Positions 52,605-61,539 of a stretch of 64,000 bases of DNA are shown here, in pieces. Source of the stretch: Naasia lichenicola (GTDB taxonomy: Bacteria; Actinomycetota; Actinomycetes; Actinomycetales; Microbacteriaceae); NCBI RefSeq assembly GCF_004801885.1, contig NZ_SSSM01000001.1:124001-188000 (forward strand), read 5' to 3'. The notes below the pieces were generated by a model. The model saw only the letters and a list, made by a program, of their open reading frames with translations, had not been told where the DNA came from and made no database searches. The position numbers and the translations under genes are program-made. Position 1 is the first letter of the stretch. The number at the start of each line of letters is the position of its first letter.

Positions 52605-53465
52605 CTACCAGGGGATGCGGGTGAGCTGGCCCGACAGGCGCCAGAGTCGGCCGGACACCTCGAGCTCGTCGCGTAGCGGAGGCGGTCCCACGATCTTCGC
52701 CCCGCCCGCGGTCTGCAGCAGATTGCCGGGGCCGAGGAATTCCCCGCCCCGAAGGCTCGGATCCGTGACCGCGCGGACATTGGCCGCGGCTCCGGCGGCG
52801 TAGCCCTGGCCGATCACCCGCTCGTAGAAGGTCCGCGGCGACTTCAGACGCTCCTCCGACACGGAGTAGCCGGGGTGCGTGGCGACCGAGGTGATGGCCA
52901 GGCCTTCGTCCTGCGCCTTGGCATGCAGCCGGCGCGCGAAGAGCAGGCCTGCCCGCTTGCTGGCGGCGTAGGCCCGGAACGGGGAGTAGCCGTGATCCCA
53001 GCGCAGGTCGTGGAACTGGATCCGCCCCCATCGCGCGGCGAGCGAGCTGACCGTCACCACGCGCGCTCCCGGTGCGGCGAACGGCAGCAGCAGCCCGGTG
53101 AGCGCGTAGGGCGCGAGATGGTTGACGCCCAGATGCATCTCGAAGCCGTCGATCGTCAGCGTGCGCTCGGGCACGAGGATCGCTCCGGCGTTGTTGACGA
53201 GCGCATCCCATGAGCCGATCCGATCGGCGAACAGGGCGGCGAACTCGCGGACCGACGACAGCGCAGCGAGGTCGAGCGGCAGCACGTCGACGACGGCGGA
53301 CGGGTTCGCCTCCTGGATCAGCGCGCGCGTCGCCGCGCCGCGATCCGGGTCGCGCACCGGAAGCACGAGCGGATGGCCGAGCGCCGCGAGCTGGAGCGCG
53401 GTGGCGAGGCCGACTCCGCGGGTGGCCCCGGTCAGCACGACGCGGCCCCGCTCGGTCGAATGCAC
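52605..53465 (-). CDS. Short-chain dehydrogenase/reductase
   Basis: A 286-residue NAD(P)-dependent oxidoreductase. Cofactor motif TGATRGVGLATALQ, NNAGA, catalytic Ser in VSSLAARWG and YAASK (Tyr/Lys). It resembles the retinol-dehydrogenase-like SDR branch often found in actinobacteria; substrate unknown. The GTG at 53465 is chosen because TACGAT lies 6 nt upstream and a longer start would cross that promoter element. Confidence 0.88.
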   Translation of the reverse strand: MHSTERGRVVLTGATRGVGLATALQLAALGHPLVLPVRDPDRGAATRALIQEANPSAVVDVLPLDLAALSSVREFAALFADRIGSWDALVNNAGAILVPERTLTIDGFEMHLGVNHLAPYALTGLLLPFAAPGARVVTVSSLAARWGRIQFHDLRWDHGYSPFRAYAASKRAGLLFARRLHAKAQDEGLAITSVATHPGYSVSEERLKSPRTFYERVIGQGYAAGAAANVRAVTDPSLRGGEFLGPGNLLQTAGGAKIVGPPPLRDELEVSGRLWRLSGQLTRIPW

Positions 53466-53549
53466 GGACCGATCGTATAGATCACCGCTGAACAGAATCG
53501 GCACACCGATCCCACGGAACGGACCTCAGCCCGCGCTACCGTTGATCCA

Positions 53550-54899
53550 GTGAATTCGCGACGCTCCTGGCTCATCTTCGCCGCCGGCGCGCTCGCCTAT
53601 CTGGTCTCCGTCTCGCAGCGATCCTCGCTCGGCGTCGCGTCGGTCGACGCGGGGGAGCGGTTCCACTCCGCGGCGTCCGCGCTGTCCACCTTGGGCGTCC
53701 TGCAGCTTGTGGTCTATGCAGGACTGCAGATCCCGGTCGGCGTGCTGATCGACAGGATCGGTCCGAAGACCCTGCTTCTCAGCGGCGCCGCGCTGATGGT
53801 GATCGGCCAGCTGATCGTCGGAGTATCGACGACCCTCCCGCTCGCGATAGTCGGGCGGGTGCTGGTCGGCGCGGGTGACGCGGCGACCTTCATCTCCGTG
53901 CTCCGCCTGATCAACACCTGGTTCTCGGGAACGCGCGTCCCCGTGCTCAGCCAGTGGATGGGCGCGCTCGGCGCGTTCGGCCAGATCCTCTCCGCCATCC
54001 CGTTCGCGATCGTGCTGCACGCACAGGGCTGGGAGCCCGCGTTCTTCAGCGCGGCCGGCCTGTCGGCCTTCGCGTTCGTCGTGGTCCTCATCCTGATCTC
54101 CGACGGTGCCGGAGTCGCACCGGGGGCCGAGCGGGTCGCGTCGATCCGCGCGTCCATCACCCAGCTCGGTGAGAGCCTCCGACGACCGGGCACCCAGCTC
54201 GGATTCTGGGCCCACTTCGTCACCCAGTCGTCCGGAGTGGTGTTCGCGCTCTTCTGGGGCTTCCCCTTCATGGTGTCCGGTCTCGGCCTGGCCCCGGCGC
54301 TCGCCTCGGCGCTGCTCGCGCTCATGGTGGTCGTGGGAGTGATCGTGGGGCCGATCCTCGGGGTGCTCACGGTGCGCCATCCGATGCGCCGATCCAATCT
54401 CGTGCTCGGCATCGTGCTGCTGATGGCGATCGCCTGGACGCTCGTGCTGGTCTGGCCCGCTCCGGTCCCCATCCCGCTCGTCGTGCTGCTGGTGGTCTGC
54501 ATCAGCATCGGCGGACCGGCCTCGCAGATCGGCTTCGACTACGCCCGTACCTTCAACCCGCCCCGTCGGCTCGGCGCCGCGAACGGCATCGTGAACGTCG
54601 GAGGATTCACCGCCAGCTTCTCGATGATGTTCCTGATCGGCGTGCTGCTCGACCTGCAGAACGTCGGCGGGGACCCCGCGGATCTCTACCGGCTCGACGC
54701 CTTCCGGATCGCCCTGCTCATCCAGTACCCCGTGATCGGCTTCGGAGTGATCATGCTCATCCGCGCCCGCCGGCACACCCGCGGCCTGCTGGCCGAGGAG
54801 GAGGGAATATATGTGGGCCCCCTCTGGGTTGCATTGAACAGGGCATGGGGACCCACGAGACGACGGCTCGAGCGCAAGGCACGGAACACGGACAGCTGA
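53550..54899 (+). CDS. MFS transporter
   Basis: A 449-residue carrier with twelve predicted helices. It has the first-helix motif AAGALAYLVSVSQRSSLGVA, the loop-2 motif LIDRIGPKTLLLSG (GxLaDrxGrkxxl-like), and a matching pattern in the second half. A basic C-terminal tail (ARRHTRG..., RRRLERKARN) is cytoplasmic. Substrate unknown. TACCGT-TGATCCA precedes the GTG start, indicating leaderless translation. Confidence 0.88.
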   Translation: MNSRRSWLIFAAGALAYLVSVSQRSSLGVASVDAGERFHSAASALSTLGVLQLVVYAGLQIPVGVLIDRIGPKTLLLSGAALMVIGQLIVGVSTTLPLAIVGRVLVGAGDAATFISVLRLINTWFSGTRVPVLSQWMGALGAFGQILSAIPFAIVLHAQGWEPAFFSAAGLSAFAFVVVLILISDGAGVAPGAERVASIRASITQLGESLRRPGTQLGFWAHFVTQSSGVVFALFWGFPFMVSGLGLAPALASALLALMVVVGVIVGPILGVLTVRHPMRRSNLVLGIVLLMAIAWTLVLVWPAPVPIPLVVLLVVCISIGGPASQIGFDYARTFNPPRRLGAANGIVNVGGFTASFSMMFLIGVLLDLQNVGGDPADLYRLDAFRIALLIQYPVIGFGVIMLIRARRHTRGLLAEEEGIYVGPLWVALNRAWGPTRRRLERKARNTDS

Positions 54900-55202
54900 C
54901 TTCGCCAGCACGATCCACGCCCAGAGCGGACGCCGACCCGACCGTCCGTCCACGGTTCCCGAGCGACTGAACTCCTTAGCACCCCGCACGTGCAATAATC
55001 AATAACTGGACCCGTTCAGGGCCGCCGACTTTCTGTCGGAAGATCCGCTGGATCTCCGTCATGCGAACTCGGGGGACTTGACATGGGTCTTAGTGCTGTC
55101 CTTTTTAGCTCTCAGGAGCCAGCAGGAGCCCGTGTCAGTACTCCGGGGGCTCATCAGCCGTCCGCCCTAGATACCGCCGAAACCGGTGTGAAAGGTGATC
55201 CG
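54900..55202 (+). promoter_or_regulatory. sigA upstream region with promoter-like elements
   Basis: No gene is seen in this 303-nt gap. It is locally AT-richer (AATAATCAATAAC near 54991). Two small hairpins occur: CCGAC-TTTCT-GTCGG and AGATCC-GCT-GGATCT (55024-55055). A consensus -35 TTGACA lies at 55078-55083 with a T-run about 18 nt on, and TAGATA (55168-55173), a candidate -10, lies about 30 nt before the start. Confidence 0.55.
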
Positions 55203-56558
55203 ATGACAATGGCCAAGACCCCAACTCTCCAGGACCAGAACGTGTCCTCTGAGACCGAAGAGGCAGGCGCCAGCCTGCCCGCAGCTGCTGCGGCGACGAC
55301 CGTCGCAGCGAAGAAGCCCGCCGCCAAGAAGGCGCCCGCCGCCAAGAAGCCGGCTGCCAAGGCCGGCGCCGCGAAGACCGCCACGAAGGCCGCCTCGTCC
55401 GACGACGAGGAGAGCGACGACGCCGAGCCCGATGAGGAGGCCGAGGTCGAAGAGGTCGTCGTCGAGGACGTCGTGGTCGACGAGGACGCCGAGGACAAGG
55501 ACGATTCCGACGAGAAGTCGGATGACGACGACTCCAAGAAGAGCTCGACATCCTCCGCCGACGAGAAGCTGCCGACCGGAGCGCTCGTGCTGTCGCTCGT
55601 CGACGACGAGGACGAGGTCCCCGTCTACTCGACCGCGATCACCGGTGCCACCGCCGACCCCGTCAAGGACTACCTCAAGCAGATCGGCAAGGTCCCCCTG
55701 CTGAACGCGGCAGAGGAGGTCGAGCTCGCCATGCGCATCGAGGCAGGTCTCTTCGCCGAGGACAAGCTGGCCAATGACGCGACCGGCCTCAGCAAGGAGC
55801 TCATCCGCGAGCTCCGCTGGGTCGCCAAGGACGGCCAGCGCGCCAAGAGCCACCTGCTCGGCGCCAACCTCCGCCTCGTCGTCTCGCTGGCCAAGCGCTA
55901 CACCGGCCGCGGCATGCAGTTCCTCGACCTCATCCAGGAGGGCAACCTGGGCCTGATCCGTGCCGTCGAGAAGTTCGACTACACCAAGGGCTTCAAGTTC
56001 TCGACCTACGCCACCTGGTGGATCCGTCAGGCCATCACCCGCGCCATGGCCGACCAGGCGCGCACCATCCGCATCCCGGTGCACATGGTCGAGGTCATCA
56101 ACAAGCTGGCCCGAGTCCAGCGCCAGATGCTGCAGGACCTGGGCCGCGAGCCCACGCCCGAGGAGCTCTCGCGCGAGCTCGACATGACGCCCGAGAAGGT
56201 CATCGAGGTCCAGAAGTACGGCCGCGAGCCGATCTCCCTGCACACCCCTCTCGGCGAGGACGGCGACAGCGAGTTCGGCGACCTGATCGAGGACACCGAG
56301 GCTGTCGTCCCCGCCGACGCGGTGGGCTTCACGATGCTGCAGAAGCAGCTCGAGAGCCTGCTCGACTCCCTGTCCGAGCGCGAGGCAGGCGTGATCCGCA
56401 TGCGCTTCGGCCTCGGCGACGGCATGCCGAAGACGCTCGACCAGATCGGCGACACATTCGGCGTCACCCGCGAGCGGATCCGCCAGATCGAGAGCAAGAC
56501 GATGGCGAAGCTCCGCCACCCGTCGCGCTCGCAGTCGCTGCGCGACTACCTCGAGTGA
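55203..56558 (+). CDS. sigA: Primary RNA polymerase sigma factor
   Basis: A 451-residue housekeeping sigma-70. The N-terminal ~145 residues are Lys/Ala-rich then acidic (typical variable actinobacterial extension). Region 1.2 begins [21 protein letters not shown]; regions 2.1-2.4 include [20 protein letters not shown] and [16 protein letters not shown]; region 4.2 is [20 protein letters not shown]. The ATG at 55203 has AAAGGTGA just upstream; an in-frame ATG at 55083 would lie within the promoter and is rejected. A strong terminator follows. Confidence 0.96.
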   Translation: MTMAKTPTLQDQNVSSETEEAGASLPAAAAATTVAAKKPAAKKAPAAKKPAAKAGAAKTATKAASSDDEESDDAEPDEEAEVEEVVVEDVVVDEDAEDKDDSDEKSDDDDSKKSSTSSADEKLPTGALVLSLVDDEDEVPVYSTAITGATADPVKDYLKQIGKVPLLNAAEEVELAMRIEAGLFAEDKLANDATGLSKELIRELRWVAKDGQRAKSHLLGANLRLVVSLAKRYTGRGMQFLDLIQEGNLGLIRAVEKFDYTKGFKFSTYATWWIRQAITRAMADQARTIRIPVHMVEVINKLARVQRQMLQDLGREPTPEELSRELDMTPEKVIEVQKYGREPISLHTPLGEDGDSEFGDLIEDTEAVVPADAVGFTMLQKQLESLLDSLSEREAGVIRMRFGLGDGMPKTLDQIGDTFGVTRERIRQIESKTMAKLRHPSRSQSLRDYLE

Positions 56559-56590
56559 TCAGGTAGCCCTTCAGGACCCGGCACGTCGAA

Positions 56591-56630
56591 AGCGCGGAGG
56601 CACGTGAGAGATCACGTGCCGCCGCGCTTT
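56591..56630 (+). terminator. Intrinsic terminator of sigA
   Basis: AGCGCGG-A-GGCACGTGA and TCACGTGCC-G-CCGCGCT form a 16-bp stem with one A/G mismatch and a GAGA loop, followed by TTTTCG. It begins 33 nt after the sigA stop. Confidence 0.88.
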
Positions 56631-56654
56631 TCGCGTGCCGGCAGAACCAGGTTC

Positions 56655-57560
56655 TCAGCCGAGCCTCTCGAGCGCCTGCTCCGCGGTGGAGCCGTGCGGG
56701 ACGAGCAGCTCGATCCGACTCCCAGCGACGGCGACGGTGACGGCGCTCACCTCGGGATACTCGGGATGCGGGTGGACGCTGACCGAGCGGATCGCTGAGC
56801 GCACCACGATCGTGTGCGCGCTGGACAGCGTCGGCTTGCCGCCGCGTGCGAGCTGCACGCGCCGGTGGAGCACATGCAGCTCGCTCGGAGTCGCGTAGAC
56901 GACGGCCGCGTGCAGCGTCGCCGGGCGGAAGCGATGCGTCAGCGCGGCGATCGGGCCGGGCGGCGGTGCCAGGATCCGCCTGCCGTGGGCGGCGAGCAGG
57001 ACGCTGCCCGGCTCGCGTCGCTGCAGCTCGCGGAAGTCGGCGCCGAGCCCGACGTCGGCCTGCCCGAGCTCAGTCAGTGCATCGATCCGGGCCGGCGCAG
57101 CGAGCCGGTCATCGGCCACCGACAGCTCGGGGCGCGGCGGCCGCAGGACGTCGATCAGCCGATGCATCTGCGCGCGTGACGAGCCGTTGTACGGCACGCT
57201 CATCGTCCCGTCCGAGGCGTGGATCACGAGGCGGCCATCGAGCAGGTCGACGCTGTCCTCGAATGCGGAGATCTCACCCAGCGGGATGGTCTCCTCGTCG
57301 ACCCCTTGCGCGGATCGGGTCAGCACCGTCAGGGTGTCGTCGCGCACCAGAAGCAGGCGGTCGAAGAGATCCATTCCCGGCCGCGCGTCCCGCCGGGCGA
57401 TGTCCCGCGGGATCTTCAGGGCGAGGGTCGCGTCGGCCGGATCGCCGGCCAGCCTGCGGAACACCCGCGGCACCTGGTCGACGGACGCGACGTCCGCGAT
57501 CCACGGGCCGAACGCGTTGTACTCCTCGATGTCCGTCTGATCGATGTCCGTGATCGTCAC
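56655..57560 (-). CDS. Hypothetical protein, 301 residues, possible tandem PH-like domains
   Basis: Not recognised with certainty. A soluble protein. Two beta-rich halves share an alternating strand pattern: one around LLLVRDDTLTVLTRSAQGVDEETIPLG and another around AAVVYATPSELHVLHRRV with SSAHTIVVRSAIRSVSVHP. Each resembles bacterial PH-like folds, but this is only by pattern. TAGGCT-CGGCGG precedes the GTG start (leaderless spacing). Convergent with sigA. Confidence 0.7.
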   Translation of the reverse strand: MTITDIDQTDIEEYNAFGPWIADVASVDQVPRVFRRLAGDPADATLALKIPRDIARRDARPGMDLFDRLLLVRDDTLTVLTRSAQGVDEETIPLGEISAFEDSVDLLDGRLVIHASDGTMSVPYNGSSRAQMHRLIDVLRPPRPELSVADDRLAAPARIDALTELGQADVGLGADFRELQRREPGSVLLAAHGRRILAPPPGPIAALTHRFRPATLHAAVVYATPSELHVLHRRVQLARGGKPTLSSAHTIVVRSAIRSVSVHPHPEYPEVSAVTVAVAGSRIELLVPHGSTAEQALERLG

Positions 57561-57610
57561 CCGCCGAGCCTAGGCGGCTCATTCCGCACGCCGACTGCGA
57601 GACTGGGGCC

Positions 57611-58867
57611 ATGGCGTCGATTCGATGGATCCCTGCTGTGCTCATCGGCCGCGCTGCACGCGCCGCGGCCCGGATCCGCAAGCCCGGGGGAGGATCGGCG
57701 GTGCCCGGCCTCGTGGTCAATCGGATCGCGCCCGGCTTCCTGGGTTCGGTGCTCTCCTCGTTCCCCGAGGGGCTCGTGGTGGTGAGCGGGTCGTCCGGCA
57801 AGTCGACGACCACGAAGATGCTCGTCACGGTGCTCGAGGCGCACGGCAAGCGGATCTTCACCAATCCCTCGACCGCCAACATCAGTCAGGGCCTCACATC
57901 CGCGCTGCTCGAGCGGGCGTCGCTGACCGGCCGGATCGACGCCGACCTCGCCGTGCTCGAGATGGACGAGGGCCACGGCGCACTGCTCTCGCCGCGCTTC
58001 ACCGCGCGGTCGGTGCTGCTGACCAATGTGATGACGGATCAGATCGACCGCTTCCACGACTCCGAGAAGGTGCTCGGCATGCTGGGTCGGATCGCGTCGC
58101 GTGCGCAGGAGTCCCTGGTGCTCAACGGCGACGACGCCATGCTGGAGAAGCTCGCCGAGCGCGTCGCGGCGCCTGTCTCGATCGAGTGCTTCGGGGTGGG
58201 CGTCGAGGTGTTCGACGCGGTCCCCGGCGGACTGGGCTACGCCGAGACCACTCCGGAGCGGGTCGGCGACGGCGGCACGATCGTCACCGCCGTGAAGGGC
58301 AGATCCGCGTCGATCGCCTTCGACGAGGCCATCCACCAGGTGACGCTGCCGGCGCGGGGGGTGCACTACGCCGTGGATGCCGCAGCCGCTCTCGCCGCGG
58401 CCCGATCGCTGCTCGGCGACGCCTTCGATCCCGCGGTCGCACTGGCCGCCATCTCGGCGATGCAGGCCGTGTTCGGTCGCGGCGAGGTGGTGACCGTTCG
58501 CGGCAAGCAGGTGGAATTCGTGCTCGTCCAGAACCCCGCGAGTTTCCAGCTCAACGTCAACGAGCTCGACGAGGGCCTCGACCAGGTCCTCGTCGCCATG
58601 GGCTCCGACGTCGCCGACCCCTCCTACTTCTGGCCGGTCGACGCCTCGCGGATCGGTCGCGCGCGCATCGTCAGCGGCTCGAAGGCCAACGAGATGGCGC
58701 TGCAGCTCGCCTACCAGGGCGTCCAGGTGGACGAGGTCGATCCCGATCTGCCCGCCGCCCTCGATCGCTTCCTGGCTCTGCCCGATCCGACCTCCGGCAT
58801 CAAGACCATCGTCTTCACCGCCGACCCGATGCGCCGCACCAGGTCGCACCTGGGCCTCGCCACCTAG
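57611..58867 (+). CDS. MurT-like Mur ligase, no GatD partner adjacent
   Basis: A 418-residue Mur ligase-family protein. An N-terminal hydrophobic segment is followed by the P-loop VVSGSSGKSTTTKML, the middle-domain motif LTNVMTDQIDRFHD and a C-terminal DUF1727-like domain (FVLVQNPASFQLNVNELDEG, DPSYFWPVD). In MurT-GatD this subunit activates lipid II for glutamine-dependent amidation. Two oddities: no gatD lies beside it, and the central region contains only one cysteine (SIECFG), so the usual four-cysteine zinc ribbon is missing. GAGACT-GGGGCC precedes the ATG. Confidence 0.85.
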   Translation: MASIRWIPAVLIGRAARAAARIRKPGGGSAVPGLVVNRIAPGFLGSVLSSFPEGLVVVSGSSGKSTTTKMLVTVLEAHGKRIFTNPSTANISQGLTSALLERASLTGRIDADLAVLEMDEGHGALLSPRFTARSVLLTNVMTDQIDRFHDSEKVLGMLGRIASRAQESLVLNGDDAMLEKLAERVAAPVSIECFGVGVEVFDAVPGGLGYAETTPERVGDGGTIVTAVKGRSASIAFDEAIHQVTLPARGVHYAVDAAAALAAARSLLGDAFDPAVALAAISAMQAVFGRGEVVTVRGKQVEFVLVQNPASFQLNVNELDEGLDQVLVAMGSDVADPSYFWPVDASRIGRARIVSGSKANEMALQLAYQGVQVDEVDPDLPAALDRFLALPDPTSGIKTIVFTADPMRRTRSHLGLAT

Positions 58868-58871
58868 AGCC

Positions 58872-58932
58872 GCCGAATTGCCACCTTCGGCTCTCAAGCT
58901 CGTGATCTGAGAGCCGAAAGTGGCAACTCGGC
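58872..58932. repeat. 25-bp-stem palindrome after the MurT-like gene
   Basis: Arms at 58872-58896 and 58908-58932 match at 23 of 25 positions around an 11-nt loop. Arm segment TTGCCACCTTCGGCTCTC is similar to the GATGCCACTTTCCGTCCC arms at 43699 and 60337. Likely terminator. Confidence 0.75.
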
Positions 58933-59006
58933 GCTGTTTCCTGCCACGCGGGACGAGCCGATGCGCGGCGCGACAGGAGCTGGGGCGACGCGGGGCAGAA
59001 TGACGT

Positions 59007-60314
59007 GTGCCCACGACCACCGCTCCGACGCGAACACGCCGCCTGCACCCCGGCTGGCTCGTCGCCGCGGTCGCCTTCATCGCGCTCGTCTCGGCCGCTG
59101 GCTTCCGGGCGGCGCCCAGCGCGCTCATGCTGCCGCTCAACGAGGAGTTCGACTGGAGCAGCTCCGAGATCTCGGCGGCCATCACCGTCAACCTCCTGCT
59201 GTACGGCCTCACCGCTCCGTTCGCCGCTGCGCTGATGAACCGGTTCGGCGTCCGCACCATCACCAGCGTCGCGCTCCTGCTCGTCTCGGCGGGAGCGGCG
59301 CTCAGCATCTTCGCGACGGCGCCGTGGATGCTCATCGCGACCTGGGGGCTGCTCATCGGCCTCGGCACCGGGTCCATGGCACTCGTCTTCGCGGCGACGA
59401 TCGCCGATCAGTGGTTCCTCAAGCGGCGCGGACTGGTCGTCGGCGTGCTGACCGCCGGAGGAGCGACCGGGCAGCTGATCTTCCTGCCCCTGATCGCGCA
59501 GATGGTGGTCGACTCCGGATGGCGCCAGGCCACCCTAGTGGTCGCGGCGGCCGCTCTGGCCGTGGTCCCGCTGGTGCTGATCTTCCTGCGCAACCGACCG
59601 GAGGACATCGGGATCACCCCCTTCGGTGCTCCGGAATCCTGGACGCCGCCGCCCCGTCGCAGCGGCAACGCCGCCAAGCTCGCCCTGGCGACGCTGAAGA
59701 AGGCCAGCAAGGTCCGCACCTTCTGGGCCCTCGTCGCCGGCTTCGCGATCTGCGGCGCCACCACGAACGGCCTCGTCGGCGCGCACTTCATCCCCAGCGC
59801 CCACGATCATGGGATGGCCGAGACCACGGCAGCGGGGCTGCTGGCCGTGGTCGGCATCTTCGACGTGATCGGCACCATCGCCTCGGGCTGGCTGACGGAC
59901 CGCTACAACCCGCGGATCCTGCTCGGCGTCTACTACGCGGGCCGCGGCGTCGGCCTGCTCGTGCTGCCGTTCCTGTTGTCGGCAACCGTGCATCCCCCGA
60001 TGATCGTCTTCATCGTGATCTACGGCCTCGACTGGGTGGCCACCGTTCCGCCCACAGTCGCGCTCTGCCGCGAGCTGTTCGGCGCAGACGGACCGCTGGT
60101 CTTCGGCTGGGTCTTCGCCTCGCACCAGATCGGCGCGGCCACCGCGGCGTCCGTCGCGGCGATCGTCCGCGACACGACCGGCGAGTACACGATGGCCTGG
60201 TTCGGAGCAGCGGGGCTGTGCATCATCGCGTCGATCATCAGCCTGACGATCCGCCGGGATCCGCTGCCGCCCATCGCGGTGGCCGCCCCCGAGAAGGTCG
60301 ACGCCCCGACCTGA
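59007..60314 (+). CDS. MFS transporter
   Basis: A 435-residue twelve-helix carrier. Motifs: ALMNRFGVRTITSVALLL after helix 2, KRRGLVVGVLTAGGATGQLIFLPL at helix 5, and SGWLTDRYNPRILLG in the second half. The pattern resembles the OFA/monocarboxylate-like MFS branch (organic anions), but the substrate is unknown. GTG start with CAGAAT five nt upstream. Separated from the MurT-like gene by a palindrome, so probably its own transcript. Confidence 0.87.
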   Translation: MPTTTAPTRTRRLHPGWLVAAVAFIALVSAAGFRAAPSALMLPLNEEFDWSSSEISAAITVNLLLYGLTAPFAAALMNRFGVRTITSVALLLVSAGAALSIFATAPWMLIATWGLLIGLGTGSMALVFAATIADQWFLKRRGLVVGVLTAGGATGQLIFLPLIAQMVVDSGWRQATLVVAAAALAVVPLVLIFLRNRPEDIGITPFGAPESWTPPPRRSGNAAKLALATLKKASKVRTFWALVAGFAICGATTNGLVGAHFIPSAHDHGMAETTAAGLLAVVGIFDVIGTIASGWLTDRYNPRILLGVYYAGRGVGLLVLPFLLSATVHPPMIVFIVIYGLDWVATVPPTVALCRELFGADGPLVFGWVFASHQIGAATAASVAAIVRDTTGEYTMAWFGAAGLCIIASIISLTIRRDPLPPIAVAAPEKVDAPT

Positions 60315-60336
60315 TCCGGGCGGCGCCCTTCCCACG

Positions 60337-60397
60337 ATCGAGATGCCACTTTCCGTCCCTATAACGGCGGAATGGGGACGGAAAGTGGCATCTCGAT
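60337..60397. repeat. Perfect 23-bp-stem palindrome, GAGATGCCACTTTCCGTCCC family
   Basis: Arms 60337-60359 and 60375-60397 pair perfectly around a loop containing TATAACGGCGGAATG. The left arm is identical to that at 43699 (about 16.6 kb away). It lies between the convergent MFS and deaminase genes. Confidence 0.85.
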
Positions 60398-60411
60398 GGG
60401 CTGGGTGCCGC

Positions 60412-61428
60412 TCAGTCGGGGTGAGCCGCCACGAAGGCGTCGATCTCCTCGAGGAAGTGGTCCCGGATGCGGGGCGACAGCCAGGACGACTCGAACGAGT
60501 TGCGCGCGAACCTGGTCAGCTGCTCTCGGGTGAGGTCGGCCGCCTTGGCCAGCGCGGCGTAGTTGTCGCCGATGTAGCCGCCGAAGTACGCGGGGTCGTC
60601 GGAGTTGATGGAGACGAGCAGGCCCGCGTCGAACAGCTGCATGATCTCGTCGGTCTTCATGGCGTCGCTCACGAAGCCGTTGGAGAGGGGGCAGACGGTG
60701 AGTCCCAGCCCGCGGCTCTTGGCCTCGCGGAGCAGGCGGCGGTCCTCGACGATGTTCGTGCCGTGATCGATCCGATCCACCTGCAGCTCGTGGATGGCCT
60801 GCCGGATGTGCTCGGCGGAGTCCTGCTGATCGATGTCGCAGTGGACGGTGACCAGGAAGCCCTCGGCCCGGGCGCGAGCCATGACCGCGGCGAACTTGGC
60901 CGGTGGATTGCCGCGCTCATCCGAATCCAGGCCGACGCCGATGATCCAGTCGCGGTGGGGGAGCGCCTCCATCAGGGTCGCCATCGCGAAGCTCGGATCC
61001 ATGTCGCGCAGGAAGCACATGATCAGCTCGCCCTGGATCGCGAACGAGCGACGGGCGGTGATCAGCGCGCGTCGGTAGCCGCGGATGACGGTGGAGAACT
61101 GGACGCCGCGGCTGGTGTGCGACTGCGGGTCGAAGAACATCTCGACGTGGCGCACGCCCTGGGCGCTCGCCCGGTTGAGGTAGGCCATGGCGAGGTCGAA
61201 GAAGTCGTCCTCGGTCTGCAGGACCTCCATGCTCGGGTAGTACACGGCCAGGAAGCTGGAGAGGTCGGTGAAGGTGTAGGTGTCGCGGACCTCCTCCGCC
61301 GTCGTCTCCGTGAGCGGGATGTTGTTCCGATGGGCGAGCGCCAGCTTCAGCTCGGGCTCCAGGGTCCCCTCGAGGTGCAGATGCAACTCCGCCTTGGGGA
61401 TCCTGCGCGCGAATTCGGCGATGTCCAT
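60412..61428 (-). CDS. Adenosine/adenine deaminase-family protein with altered active site
   Basis: A 338-residue amidohydrolase. The family landmarks AELHLHLEGTL (metal histidines), DRIDHGTNI and NSDDPAYFGGYIGDNY (metal aspartate; resembles the adenine-deaminase branch) are present. However, the usual HAGE box, whose glutamate protonates the purine, reads HCDI (196-199) in VTVHCDIDQQDS. Deamination of adenosine is therefore uncertain; another aminopurine-like substrate is possible. CAGTCT-GAACCC precedes the ATG. Confidence 0.85.
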   Translation of the reverse strand: MDIAEFARRIPKAELHLHLEGTLEPELKLALAHRNNIPLTETTAEEVRDTYTFTDLSSFLAVYYPSMEVLQTEDDFFDLAMAYLNRASAQGVRHVEMFFDPQSHTSRGVQFSTVIRGYRRALITARRSFAIQGELIMCFLRDMDPSFAMATLMEALPHRDWIIGVGLDSDERGNPPAKFAAVMARARAEGFLVTVHCDIDQQDSAEHIRQAIHELQVDRIDHGTNIVEDRRLLREAKSRGLGLTVCPLSNGFVSDAMKTDEIMQLFDAGLLVSINSDDPAYFGGYIGDNYAALAKAADLTREQLTRFARNSFESSWLSPRIRDHFLEEIDAFVAAHPD

Positions 61429-61539
61429 GGGTTCAGACTGCCAGTACCGGATTGCCTCGGAAAGGCAGACCGGTTTCGCGGCCGTTTCGGCGTGTCACAT
61501 GCGCATAACGATCTCGGCACGCCGAGCCCCACGGGCAGG

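Noticed and set aside
55083-55202. An upstream in-frame ATG that would lengthen SigA by 40 residues
   Set aside because: The extension lies over the TTGACA and TAGATA promoter elements, and the ATG at 55203 has a good ribosome-binding site.
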